From positions 1,698,001 through 1,762,000 of the forward strand of contig NZ_CACTIA010000005.1 of NCBI RefSeq assembly GCF_902712915.1: DNA of 64,000 nt, read 5' to 3'. The notes under the pieces are model-generated. The model worked only from the letters and a program-made list of their open reading frames with translations, did not search any database and had not been told where the DNA came from. This DNA comes from Acidiphilium sp. C61 (GTDB lineage Bacteria; Pseudomonadota; Alphaproteobacteria; Acetobacterales; Acetobacteraceae). Below are positions 9,573 to 17,069 of the stretch, one piece after another. The position numbers were made by a program, and so were the translations under genes. Each line of letters starts with the position of its first letter. Within the stretch, counting starts at the first letter, position 1.

Positions 9573-10358
9573 GTGACACGCATCGCCAAAATCCGCGCCG
9601 GGCTGGCGCTTCCGGCCCTCATCATGGCCTTCGCCGGCACCGCCCACGCACAGTCCGAAACCGGCAAGGGGTATTTCATCCCGAAGCCGAAGGTGGAGGC
9701 GCCGCACACCGCGCCGATCCATACGCCACTGCCCCAGCAGCCGCAGGCGCCCGCCGGGCAGCAGCCCGGCGTGCAGCAGGTGCCGCCCGAGAAACTGCCG
9801 CCGATCCCGCAGCTCGCCCCGCTGCCCAAGGAAAAGGCGCCGCCCGCCGCGGTGATGGGCGTGCTCTCGGTGCCCGACGTGATGCGCAGCTCGACCGCGG
9901 CGCAGGGCGTCGAGAAGATCATCAACGAGCGGCGGCAGAAACTCGCCGAGGAAGCGCAGGCCGACCAGAAGAAGTGGGAAGGCGAGCAGCACGCCATCAT
10001 CGCCGAGAAGGGCAAGCTCTCGAAGCCGGCGCTGGCCGCGCGCGAGCAGAAGCTCCAGCACGAGATCGAGCAGGCGCAGCTCGATTTCCATAACCGCAGC
10101 GTCGCCATCGAGGTGTCGGCCCGTACGGCGCTCGGCAAGATCGAAAGCTCGCTGATCGCGGTGATCCGCCAGGTGGCGCAGGCGCATGGCATGAACCTCG
10201 TGCTGCACCGCTCGCAGGTGGCGCTGAACGTCAACGCCTTCGACATCACCAAGGAAGTTGCCGACCAGCTCAACAAGATCCTGCCGCAGGTCGCGGTGCC
10301 GCCCTCGGTCGTGCCGAAGATGGCGCACGGCGCGCACAAGGCCGCGAAGAAGAAGTAA
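9573..10358 (+). CDS. skp: Skp/OmpH family periplasmic chaperone
   Basis: A 261-residue protein with a Sec signal peptide ending at GTAHAQ, a Pro/Gln-rich stretch (about residues 45-95), and an OmpH-type coiled-coil body (about 110-210) rich in Lys, Glu and Gln. It ends in a basic tail, HKAAKKK. Skp holds unfolded outer membrane proteins in the periplasm and hands them to BamA. It starts at a GTG four bases after the bamA stop, so it is co-transcribed. It is longer than classical Skp (about 160 residues) because of the Pro-rich N-terminal segment and the tail. Confidence 0.85.
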   Translation: MTRIAKIRAGLALPALIMAFAGTAHAQSETGKGYFIPKPKVEAPHTAPIHTPLPQQPQAPAGQQPGVQQVPPEKLPPIPQLAPLPKEKAPPAAVMGVLSVPDVMRSSTAAQGVEKIINERRQKLAEEAQADQKKWEGEQHAIIAEKGKLSKPALAAREQKLQHEIEQAQLDFHNRSVAIEVSARTALGKIESSLIAVIRQVAQAHGMNLVLHRSQVALNVNAFDITKEVADQLNKILPQVAVPPSVVPKMAHGAHKAAKKK

Positions 10359-10364
10359 GCCGCG

Positions 10365-11471
10365 ATGACCGGCGCGACCGATCCGCGGCCGGGCGATGCG
10401 CGGTTCTTCGCCCGCAGCGGCCCCTTCAGCCTGGCGGAAATCGCCGCGGCTGCAGGAGCGACGGTAGCGGGGGCCACGGTAGCGGGGACCAGGGTCGCGG
10501 ATGCGGGGCAGCGCCTTTCCGGCGTCGCCCCGTTGCAGACCGCCGGCGCTGGCGATGTCAGCTTTCTCGACAACCGCAAATATCTGCCGCTGCTGGCCGA
10601 AACCCGCGCCGGGGCGGTGATCATGCGCCCCGAGATGGCGGCCGCAGCACCCGCGACGGTGGCGTGCCTGGTCACGCCCACCCCCTATGAGGGCTGGGCG
10701 CGGGCCTGCGCGCTGTTCCACCCCGCCCCGGTGGCGGTGGCGGGCATCCATCCGAGTGCGGTGATCGGCGCGGGGGCGGAGATCGACCAAGCGGCCGAGA
10801 TCGGGCCCTTCGCGGTGATCGGCGCGGGGGCGCGCATCGGCGCACGCTGCCGCATCGGCCCGCACGCGGTGATCGGGCCGGGCTGCGTTCTGGGCGAGGG
10901 CGTGATCGTCAGCGCCGGGGCGAGCGTCAGCCACGCGCTGATCGGCGACCGGGTGATGATCCATCCCGGCGTGCGGATCGGCCAGGAAGGGTTCGGCTTC
11001 GCCACCACGAAGGACGGGTTTCTTTCGGTTCCGCAGCTCGGCCGGGTGATCATCGAGCATGACGTCGATATCGGCGCGAACACCACGATCGACCGCGGCT
11101 CGGCGCAGGATACCGTGATCGGCGCGGGCACGCGGATCGACAATCTCGTGCAGATTGCCCACAACGTGCGGATCGGGCGCTGCTGCGTGATCGTGGCGCA
11201 GGTCGGCATCTCGGGCTCGACCACGCTGGAGGATTTCGTGGTGCTGGCCGGCCAGGCCGGGGTGTCCGGCCATCTCACCCTCGGCAAGGGCGCGCGCATC
11301 GGCCCGCAGGCGGGTGTGATGTCCGACGTCAGGCCGGGGATCGACCTGCTCGGCAGCCCGGCGCGGCCGGCGAAGGAGTTCATGCGCGAGGTCGCGACAT
11401 TGCGGCGCTTTGCGCGGCGCGGCGGATTGAGGCATGCTCCGCCCGCACCGGAGCGGGACGCCAAATCCTGA
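10365..11471 (+). CDS. lpxD: UDP-3-O-(3-hydroxyacyl)glucosamine N-acyltransferase
   Basis: A 368-residue acyltransferase, the third step of lipid A synthesis, acting in the cytoplasm as a trimer. An N-terminal uridine-binding domain (DVSFLDNRKYLPLL) is followed by many hexapeptide repeats forming a left-handed beta helix. The catalytic His is in QIAHNVRIGRCC. It follows skp by 6 bases. A 15-base perfect-length direct duplication (10458-10472, 10473-10487) produces the repeated residues ATVAGATVAG near the N-terminus. Confidence 0.95.
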   Translation: MTGATDPRPGDARFFARSGPFSLAEIAAAAGATVAGATVAGTRVADAGQRLSGVAPLQTAGAGDVSFLDNRKYLPLLAETRAGAVIMRPEMAAAAPATVACLVTPTPYEGWARACALFHPAPVAVAGIHPSAVIGAGAEIDQAAEIGPFAVIGAGARIGARCRIGPHAVIGPGCVLGEGVIVSAGASVSHALIGDRVMIHPGVRIGQEGFGFATTKDGFLSVPQLGRVIIEHDVDIGANTTIDRGSAQDTVIGAGTRIDNLVQIAHNVRIGRCCVIVAQVGISGSTTLEDFVVLAGQAGVSGHLTLGKGARIGPQAGVMSDVRPGIDLLGSPARPAKEFMREVATLRRFARRGGLRHAPPAPERDAKS

Positions 11472-11512
11472 CCGGATCATCCACAACACGAACGGGACAC
11501 GGACGCTCTGAC

Positions 11513-12010
11513 ATGGACCGAAGCGCGACAGACACCACGGCACCACAGCCAGGGGGGATCACGGTGGATATCGCCGGGATCATGCATGCGATCCCGCATC
11601 GCTACCCGTTCCTGCTGATCGACCGGGTGGTGGAGCTGCAGCCCAATGTTTCGGCGGTGGGCGTCAAGAACGTCTCGGTCAACGAGCATTTCTTCCAGGG
11701 CCATTTCCCCGGCCATCCGGTGATGCCGGGCGTGCTCATCATCGAGAGCATGGCGCAGACCGCGGCGGTGCTGGTGGTGGAGACGCTCGGCCCCGAGGAG
11801 GCCGGCAAGGTGGTCTATTTCATGTCGGTCGAGGGGGCGAAGTTCCGCCGCCCGGTGGTGCCCGGCGACGTGCTGCGCATCCATGTCACCAAGGATCGCA
11901 ACCGCGGCAATGTCTGGAAGTTCAACGCGGTCGCCAGGGTCGAGGGGGTGGCGGTCGCCGAGGCGAGCTTCGCCGCGATGATCATGGACCGGAAAGCCGG
12001 CGAGGCATGA
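11513..12010 (+). CDS. fabZ: 3-hydroxyacyl-ACP dehydratase FabZ
   Basis: A 165-residue hot-dog-fold dehydratase of fatty acid synthesis. It shows the catalytic segment FFQGHFPGHPVMPGVLIIE with the active-site His, and the Glu in the following helix (IIESMAQ). It sits between lpxD and lpxA, where it competes with LpxA for 3-hydroxyacyl-ACP, and its stop overlaps the lpxA start by four bases (ATGA). Confidence 0.96.
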   Translation: MDRSATDTTAPQPGGITVDIAGIMHAIPHRYPFLLIDRVVELQPNVSAVGVKNVSVNEHFFQGHFPGHPVMPGVLIIESMAQTAAVLVVETLGPEEAGKVVYFMSVEGAKFRRPVVPGDVLRIHVTKDRNRGNVWKFNAVARVEGVAVAEASFAAMIMDRKAGEA

Positions 12011-12813
12011 TCCACCAGACAGCGTCGATCGATCCGCGCGCCACGATCGGCGCGGGTGTCAGTGTCGGGCCGTTCTGCACGGTCGGCCCGGATGTGGTGC
12101 TGGAAGACGGGGTCGAACTCGTCTCGCATGTCGTCGTCGACGGGCATACCCGCATCGGCGCCGGCACCACGGTGTTTCCCTTCGCCACCATCGGCCTCGC
12201 GCCGCAGGACCTGAAATACAAGGGCGAGCCGACGCGCACCGAGCTGGGGCCGAACTGCGTCATCCGCGAGCATTGCACCATCCATCGCGGCACCGTGACG
12301 GGCACCGGCATCACCCGCGTCGGCGCCGGCTGCCTGCTGATGGCGGTGGTGCATGTCGCGCATGATTGCGCGCTGGGCGAGAACATCGTCATCGCCAACA
12401 ACGTGGTGATGGGCGGGCATGTCGAGATCGCGGACCGCGCGATCATCGGCGGCGCCACCGCGATCCACCAGTTCGTGCGGATCGGCACCGGCGCCATGGT
12501 CGGCGGCGCCTCCGGCGTCGAGGCGGATGTGATCCCCTATGGCTCGGTGATCGGCAATCGCGCGCGGCTGCACGGGCTCAACATCGTCGGGCTGCGCCGG
12601 CGCGGGCTCGACAAGGAAGGCCAGCACCGGCTGCGCAACGCCTATCGCCTGCTGTTCCAGGGCGAGGGCACGTTCGCCGCGCGGGTCGAGGCGCTGCGCG
12701 GCGGCGCCGGGGATGATCCATATCTCGCGGAAATCCTCGCCTTCATCGATGCGCCGAGCAAGCGCGGCCTGATCCGCAGCACGACCCGCCACGGCGACGA
12801 CGCCGAGGCGTGA
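12007..12813 (+). CDS. lpxA: UDP-N-acetylglucosamine acyltransferase
   Basis: A 268-residue enzyme that catalyses the first committed step of lipid A synthesis, transferring 3-hydroxyacyl from ACP to UDP-GlcNAc. It has hexapeptide repeats through residues 1-190, the catalytic His in VVHVAHDCALG, and the C-terminal helical domain starting near LHGLNIVGLRRRG. It overlaps fabZ at its start (ATGA) and lpxI at its end (GTGA), so translation is probably coupled. Confidence 0.96.
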   Translation: MIHQTASIDPRATIGAGVSVGPFCTVGPDVVLEDGVELVSHVVVDGHTRIGAGTTVFPFATIGLAPQDLKYKGEPTRTELGPNCVIREHCTIHRGTVTGTGITRVGAGCLLMAVVHVAHDCALGENIVIANNVVMGGHVEIADRAIIGGATAIHQFVRIGTGAMVGGASGVEADVIPYGSVIGNRARLHGLNIVGLRRRGLDKEGQHRLRNAYRLLFQGEGTFAARVEALRGGAGDDPYLAEILAFIDAPSKRGLIRSTTRHGDDAEA

Positions 12814-13697
12814 GCGCGGATGCGCGCGGCGAGGGCATGAGCCGGGCGGCGACGCCGCTCGGCATCGTCGCCGGTGGCGGCACCCTGCCCGGGCGGGTTG
12901 CCGCGGCGGCGCGCGCCGGCGGGCGGGACGTGTTCATCGTCGCCCTCGATTCCTATGCCGATCCCGCGGTGGTGGGGGTGTTTCCCCACGAGACGATCCG
13001 CGTCGGCGCGGTGGGTGCCGCGATCGCAGCACTGCGCGCCGCCGGCTGCCGCGAGCTGGTGCTGGCCGGCCCGGTGAAGCGGCCCTCGCTGCTCGACCTG
13101 CGGCCGGACGCGATGGGGGCGAAGCTGCTGGCGCGCATCGGCCGGGCCGCCTTCGCCGGGGATGACGGGCTGCTCGCCGCCATCGTGCGGGTGCTGGGCG
13201 AGGAAGGGTTCACCGTGATCGGCGCGCATGAGGTGATCGGCGAGGTGCTGGCGCCGGAAGGCTTGCTGAGCGCGACCGCGCCGGATGCCGCCGCACTCGC
13301 GGACATCACGCGCGGCGTTGCCGTGGTGCATGCGCTCGGCGCCGCGGATGTCGGGCAGGGGGCGGTGGTGCAGCAGGGCATCGTGCTCGCGGTCGAGGCG
13401 GTGGAGGGGACCGACGCGATGCTGGCGCGCGCGGCCACGCTGCGGCGGCCGGGGCCGGGCGGCGTGCTGGTGAAGCTGGTCAAGCCCGGGCAGGACCGCC
13501 GCGCCGATCTGCCGACCCTCGGTGTCAAGACCGTGCAGGGGGTGGTGGAAGCAGGATTGCGCGGGATCGCATTCGAGGCCGGCGGTGCCATATTGATGGA
13601 TCGCGAGGCGATGACGCGCGCCGCCGACGCCGCCGGGCTGTTCCTGCTCGGGATCGATCCGCGTGCCGCGCGATGGACCGAAGGGAGACAGTCATGA
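12810..13697 (+). CDS. lpxI: UDP-2,3-diacylglucosamine diphosphatase LpxI
   Basis: A 295-residue LpxI (DUF1009) hydrolase that forms lipid X, the alphaproteobacterial replacement for LpxH. The conserved N-terminal motif [15 protein letters not shown] and the C-terminal motif [21 protein letters not shown] are present. The start GTG at 12810 overlaps the lpxA stop; an internal ATG at 12837 (MSRAATPLG) is a possible alternative. lpxB, which often follows, is not present here; gloA follows instead with an ATGA overlap. Confidence 0.92.
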   Translation: MSADARGEGMSRAATPLGIVAGGGTLPGRVAAAARAGGRDVFIVALDSYADPAVVGVFPHETIRVGAVGAAIAALRAAGCRELVLAGPVKRPSLLDLRPDAMGAKLLARIGRAAFAGDDGLLAAIVRVLGEEGFTVIGAHEVIGEVLAPEGLLSATAPDAAALADITRGVAVVHALGAADVGQGAVVQQGIVLAVEAVEGTDAMLARAATLRRPGPGGVLVKLVKPGQDRRADLPTLGVKTVQGVVEAGLRGIAFEAGGAILMDREAMTRAADAAGLFLLGIDPRAARWTEGRQS

Positions 13698-14086
13698 GCG
13701 ATTTCCAGTATCTGCACACGATGATCCGGGTGAGGAACCTCGATGAGAGCGTTGCCTTCTACACCGGGCTGCTCGGGATGAAGGAGCTGCGCCGCTCCGA
13801 CGTGCCGGATGGCAAGTATACGCTCGCCTTCGTCGGCTATGGCGACGAGGCGACGCACACGGTGCTGGAGCTGACCTACAATTACGGCGTCGAGGCGTAT
13901 GACCAGGGCACCGCTTTTGGACATCTCGCCCTCGGTGTGCCGGATATCTATGCTGCGGTGGACAAGCTCCGCGCCGCCGGCGTGAAGATCACGCGCGAGC
14001 CGGGGCCGGTGAAGTTCGGCAAGACGGTGATCGCGTTCATCGAGGACCCGAACGGCTACAAGATCGAGCTGATCGAACGGAAGTGA
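13694..14086 (+). CDS. gloA: Lactoylglutathione lyase (glyoxalase I)
   Basis: A 130-residue vicinal-oxygen-chelate fold enzyme that converts the hemithioacetal of methylglyoxal and glutathione to S-lactoylglutathione. The metal ligands lie in the usual places: His in [18 protein letters not shown], Glu in [11 protein letters not shown], His in [12 protein letters not shown] and Glu in [11 protein letters not shown]. The start at MSDFQYLHT is preceded by GGGAGAC and overlaps the lpxI stop (ATGA). The coupling to lipid A genes is positional only. Confidence 0.95.
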   Translation: MSDFQYLHTMIRVRNLDESVAFYTGLLGMKELRRSDVPDGKYTLAFVGYGDEATHTVLELTYNYGVEAYDQGTAFGHLALGVPDIYAAVDKLRAAGVKITREPGPVKFGKTVIAFIEDPNGYKIELIERK

Positions 14087-14093
14087 GCCGACC

Positions 14094-15368
14094 ATGCCGC
14101 GGGATCCGGTGCCGGAGCCGCCGTCGCGACGACCGGGAAAGAGTCTGAAATTCCGGCTGCTGTCGGCCGGGTTCGGCGCGGCGGAGCGGGTGCTGCCGCG
14201 CGGGGTGCCGGCGCTGGACGCGGCACGGATTGCCGCCGCCGCGGGCGGTGCAATGCCGGATTTCGCGCGCGAGGGGCTGGAGCGGCTGGTCGCCTCGCTC
14301 GCGGCGGAGACGCGGCTTTCGCTGTTCGGGCGGGTTTCGGTCCGCTACGACCTGATGCGGCTGGCGCGCAATGCCGAGGCGATCCGGCGGATGCACGCGG
14401 CGACCCCGGCGATCGGGCGGGACGCCGTGCGGGCGCCGGTTTTCATCATGGGGTTGCCGCGCTCGGGGACGACGTTCCTGCACACGCTGTTCGGCCAGGA
14501 CCCCGAGGTGCTGGTGCCGCGGGTTTGGCAGACGCTGTATCCGGCGGCGCGGCCGGTGGGGTTCGACGCGCGGCGCAGTGCCGCGGTGCGCCGGACCGAC
14601 CGGCAGCTAGACATGTTCGCCGGCATGGCGCCGGAGTTTCCGGCGATCCACCCGATCGAGGGGGACAGCCCGCAGGAATGCAGCGAGATCACCGCGCATG
14701 TGTTCCACTCGCTGCGGTTCGACACGACGTTCCGGGTGCCGAGCTACACCGCATGGCTCGACGCCGAGGATGACGGGCCGGCCTTCGCGTTTCACAAGCA
14801 ATGGCTGCAGGCGATGCAGCACGGAACCGGCGGACGGTTCTGGGCGCTGAAATGCCCGGAGCATACGTTTTCGGTGAAGGCGATCCTGGAGACCTATCCG
14901 GATGCGCGGTTCGTGGTGGTGCACCGCGACCCGGTGCATGTGTTTGCCTCGGTCGCGCACATGACGGAGGTGCTGCGGCGGCCGTTCCTGCGGGACATCG
15001 ACCCGGCGGAAATCGGCCGGCAGGTGACGGAGCGGTGGATCGACGGGGCGCGGCGCCTGGTGGCGTTCGACCAGAGCGGGGCGGTGCCGGCGGAACGGCT
15101 GGTCAATATCCAGTACGAGGCGCTGACGGCGGACCCGATCGGGGCGGTCGCGGGGATTTACGCGCGGTTTGGCGAGACATTCACCCCGGCGGCGGAGACG
15201 GCGATGCGGCAGTATCTCGGCGCGGCGCCGCGCGGCGGCTATGGGCGGAACCGCTACCGGCTGGCGGATTTCGGCATCAACGCCGAGCGGCTGCGGCCGC
15301 GCTTTGCCGGATATGTCGAGTATTTCGGCGTGCAGGCGCGCAAGCCGGGCGGACCGCAGCCGGCCTGA
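14094..15368 (+). CDS. Sulfotransferase family protein
   Basis: A 424-residue protein with the two PAPS-binding signatures of sulfotransferases: the 5'-phosphosulfate loop in FIMGLPRSGTTFLHTLFGQD (about residues 115-135) and the 3'-phosphate loop in FVVVHRDPVHVFASVAHM (about 270-290). It starts 8 bases after gloA on the same strand. No signal peptide or membrane segment is evident. The acceptor is unknown; related proteins modify lipids or carbohydrates, and the family also includes homologues of unproven activity. Confidence 0.85.
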   Translation: MPRDPVPEPPSRRPGKSLKFRLLSAGFGAAERVLPRGVPALDAARIAAAAGGAMPDFAREGLERLVASLAAETRLSLFGRVSVRYDLMRLARNAEAIRRMHAATPAIGRDAVRAPVFIMGLPRSGTTFLHTLFGQDPEVLVPRVWQTLYPAARPVGFDARRSAAVRRTDRQLDMFAGMAPEFPAIHPIEGDSPQECSEITAHVFHSLRFDTTFRVPSYTAWLDAEDDGPAFAFHKQWLQAMQHGTGGRFWALKCPEHTFSVKAILETYPDARFVVVHRDPVHVFASVAHMTEVLRRPFLRDIDPAEIGRQVTERWIDGARRLVAFDQSGAVPAERLVNIQYEALTADPIGAVAGIYARFGETFTPAAETAMRQYLGAAPRGGYGRNRYRLADFGINAERLRPRFAGYVEYFGVQARKPGGPQPA

Positions 15369-15377
15369 GGGGCGGCT

Positions 15378-15423
15378 AGAGCATCATCCGATCAGATGAA
15401 ATCATCTGATCGGACCGTGCTCT
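15378..15423. repeat. Palindromic interspersed repeat, long form (copy 1)
   Basis: Outer ends AGAGCA and TGCTCT, flanked by TA on the left, enclose a perfect 12-base inverted repeat (15388-15399 ccgatcagatga, 15402-15413) around a two-base centre. It lies between convergent genes. It is the same family as the copies at 22301, 38805, 39471-39620 and 40925-41028. Confidence 0.85.
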
Positions 15424-15511
15424 GTGACGATATTCCCATCGGTTTTATAGGAATATGATCCTTTCCTCGCGGCGGGTGGGGCAGGACGACATTCCTTGTG
15501 CTGGAGAGGGG

Positions 15512-16051
15512 CTACCAGCCGAGGAAGGTTTCATGGCGGTGGGCGGCACGCGGCGGGGCGTGGCGCCAGAGGCGGGTTGTCGTTTCGCGCAGGGTGTCGG
15601 CGAAGCGGAGGGTGGCGAGGTGTTCGCGGCCGGCGCAGATGTCTTCGGCGGTGATGGCGAGGGTGGCGCGGAGTGTCTGGCCGGTGAGGGTTTCGATGGC
15701 GGCGAAGGTACTGCGGAAGCCGGTGGCGCTGGCGGTGGCGAAGGCGGCGCAGGCGGGCAGGTTGCGGCCCCTGACGGCAAGCCAGGCGCGGAGCGGGGCG
15801 GCGAGGGAGAAAGCCCAGACCGGGGTTCCGAGGATGAGCAGCTCGTACTTCGCGGGGTTGATCGTGGTCGGGAGGATTTCGGGCGGGTGGCCGCCAAGGC
15901 AGGTGCCGAGCGCGCGGAACGCGCCAGGAATGCCGTAGGCGCAGGCGGGGCAGCGGATGGTTTCCAGATCAGCGCCGAATTCGCCGGCGATCATGCTGGC
16001 GATGCGCGCGGTGGTTCCTGTCCGGGAATAATAGACGACGAGGACACGCAT
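15512..16051 (-). CDS. Flavodoxin-like protein
   Basis: A 179-residue protein starting MRVLVVYYSRTGTTARIASM, the FMN phosphate-binding loop of the flavodoxin/flavodoxin_4 family. The second FMN loop is in LLILGTPVWAFSLAAPLRAWL. It resembles short-chain flavodoxins annotated as NAD(P)H quinone or protoporphyrinogen-type flavoproteins, but nothing identifies the partner. The start is placed at MRVLVVYY, ten codons inside the longest frame, to match family members. It is convergent with the sulfotransferase. Confidence 0.8.
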   Translation of the reverse strand: MRVLVVYYSRTGTTARIASMIAGEFGADLETIRCPACAYGIPGAFRALGTCLGGHPPEILPTTINPAKYELLILGTPVWAFSLAAPLRAWLAVRGRNLPACAAFATASATGFRSTFAAIETLTGQTLRATLAITAEDICAGREHLATLRFADTLRETTTRLWRHAPPRAAHRHETFLGW

Positions 16052-16238
16052 GCCGCTCGGTCCCTCTGCGTAATGACACATTTTTATACAGAAGAGACTC
16101 AGGTTTGGCGCGCGGAAGCGGTGAACGGGACGTTAATATTTTGATAGTTTCTGGGATGAGGGCACGGATTATTTACCGACAGGGTTGCTGTGGCGTGCGG
16201 TGAGGGTGTGGGTCGATGACCCGGCCGGTTGCGGGGAC

Positions 16239-16254
16239 TGTTTCACGGGAAACA
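16239..16254. promoter_or_regulatory. Candidate parS site (ParB binding)
   Basis: The 16-mer TGTTTCACGGGAAACA differs by one base from the highly conserved parS palindrome TGTTTCACGTGAAACA. It lies in a 229-base gap between the GNAT gene and the flavodoxin gene, about 19 kb from the putative replication origin. parS sites in alphaproteobacteria cluster near the origin and nucleate ParB for chromosome segregation. The sequence match is direct; ParB binding is inferred. Confidence 0.65.
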
Positions 16255-16280
16255 ATCGGGGCGGTGCGGGGCCGCCGATT

Positions 16281-16820
16281 TCAGCCGTCCAACAGCGATC
16301 TCTCGTTTTTCGAGACACTCTCATACACCAGCATCTGCACGCCGTTGCGGAGAAAAGAGTCGGATTCGGTCATGCCGATGGCGCCGAGGACGGTGCGGCT
16401 GGCAAAATTGTCGGCGCGGGCGATGGCGATGATGCGGCGCAAATGAGCGCGGTCGTGGCCGTAGCGGAGGGCGGCGCTGGCGGCTTCGCGGGCGAGGCCG
16501 GCACCGCGGACTTCGGGCCATAGGGCGAAGCGGAGCGCGATGCCGCGGCCATCCGGGCGGTCGGCGAGGCCGGTGATGCCGAGGAAGGCGTTGGTGGTGC
16601 GGCCGCGGATGGACCAGATTCCGAAGCCTTGCGCGCCCCAGGCGGCGATGTCTTCCGCCAGTTCGGCCACGGCCTGTTCGCGGGTGCGGACCCCGCCGAG
16701 CATCAGGGCGAAGGCGCGGGGGTCGGTTTTCAGGGCGACGAGATCCTCGACATCGGACCAGCCCACCGGATCGAGCCGCAACCGCCCGGTGGTGATCTGC
16801 CATGTCGGGTTGATGGTCAT
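16281..16820 (-). CDS. GNAT family N-acetyltransferase (RimJ/RimL-like)
   Basis: A 179-residue acetyltransferase of the acetyltransf_3 type. It begins with ITTGRLRLDPVGWSDVEDLV, the usual RimJ/RimL N-terminus, and has the acetyl-CoA pyrophosphate-binding segment EVRGAGLAREAASAAL. The C-terminal NFASRTVLGAIGM resembles the conserved N-x-x-S-x-x-x-x-x-x-x-G-F/M motif. Substrate unknown, possibly a protein N-terminus or an amino-sugar. It lies downstream of ettA on the same strand, separated by a hairpin-rich repeat. Confidence 0.88.
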   Translation of the reverse strand: MTINPTWQITTGRLRLDPVGWSDVEDLVALKTDPRAFALMLGGVRTREQAVAELAEDIAAWGAQGFGIWSIRGRTTNAFLGITGLADRPDGRGIALRFALWPEVRGAGLAREAASAALRYGHDRAHLRRIIAIARADNFASRTVLGAIGMTESDSFLRNGVQMLVYESVSKNERSLLDG

Positions 16821-16828
16821 GGAAATGG

Positions 16829-17048
16829 CGGGGCCTTGCCCCGGGCCCCATCAGGGGCGCTGCCCCTGAACCAAGCCAAAGGCGGAGCCTTTGGAATCCA
16901 TTCGTTTTGGTTTTGGGGAGGGCATCCGGGCAATTGCCTTGGTAAAGGCAGGGACACGCCCTCCCCAAAACCAAAACGCGAGCGCGGTTCCAAGGGCTCA
17001 GCCCTTGGCGGGGGTGCAGGGGGTGGAACCCCCTGCGTGGGCCCGGAA
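16829..17048. repeat. Mosaic hairpin repeat block
   Basis: A run of short perfect hairpins with three-base loops flanks one long inverted repeat. The hairpins are 16852-16868 (caggggc/gcccctg), 16876-16894 (ccaaaggc/gcctttgg), 16990-17008 (ccaagggc/gcccttgg) and 17017-17035 (cagggggt/accccctg). The central inverted repeat is a 21-base perfect pair, 16903-16923 with 16958-16978. No open frame of note lies here. It separates ettA from the acetyltransferase gene. Confidence 0.85.
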
Positions 17049-17069
17049 CCAAGACCCTGCATCCGCTGG

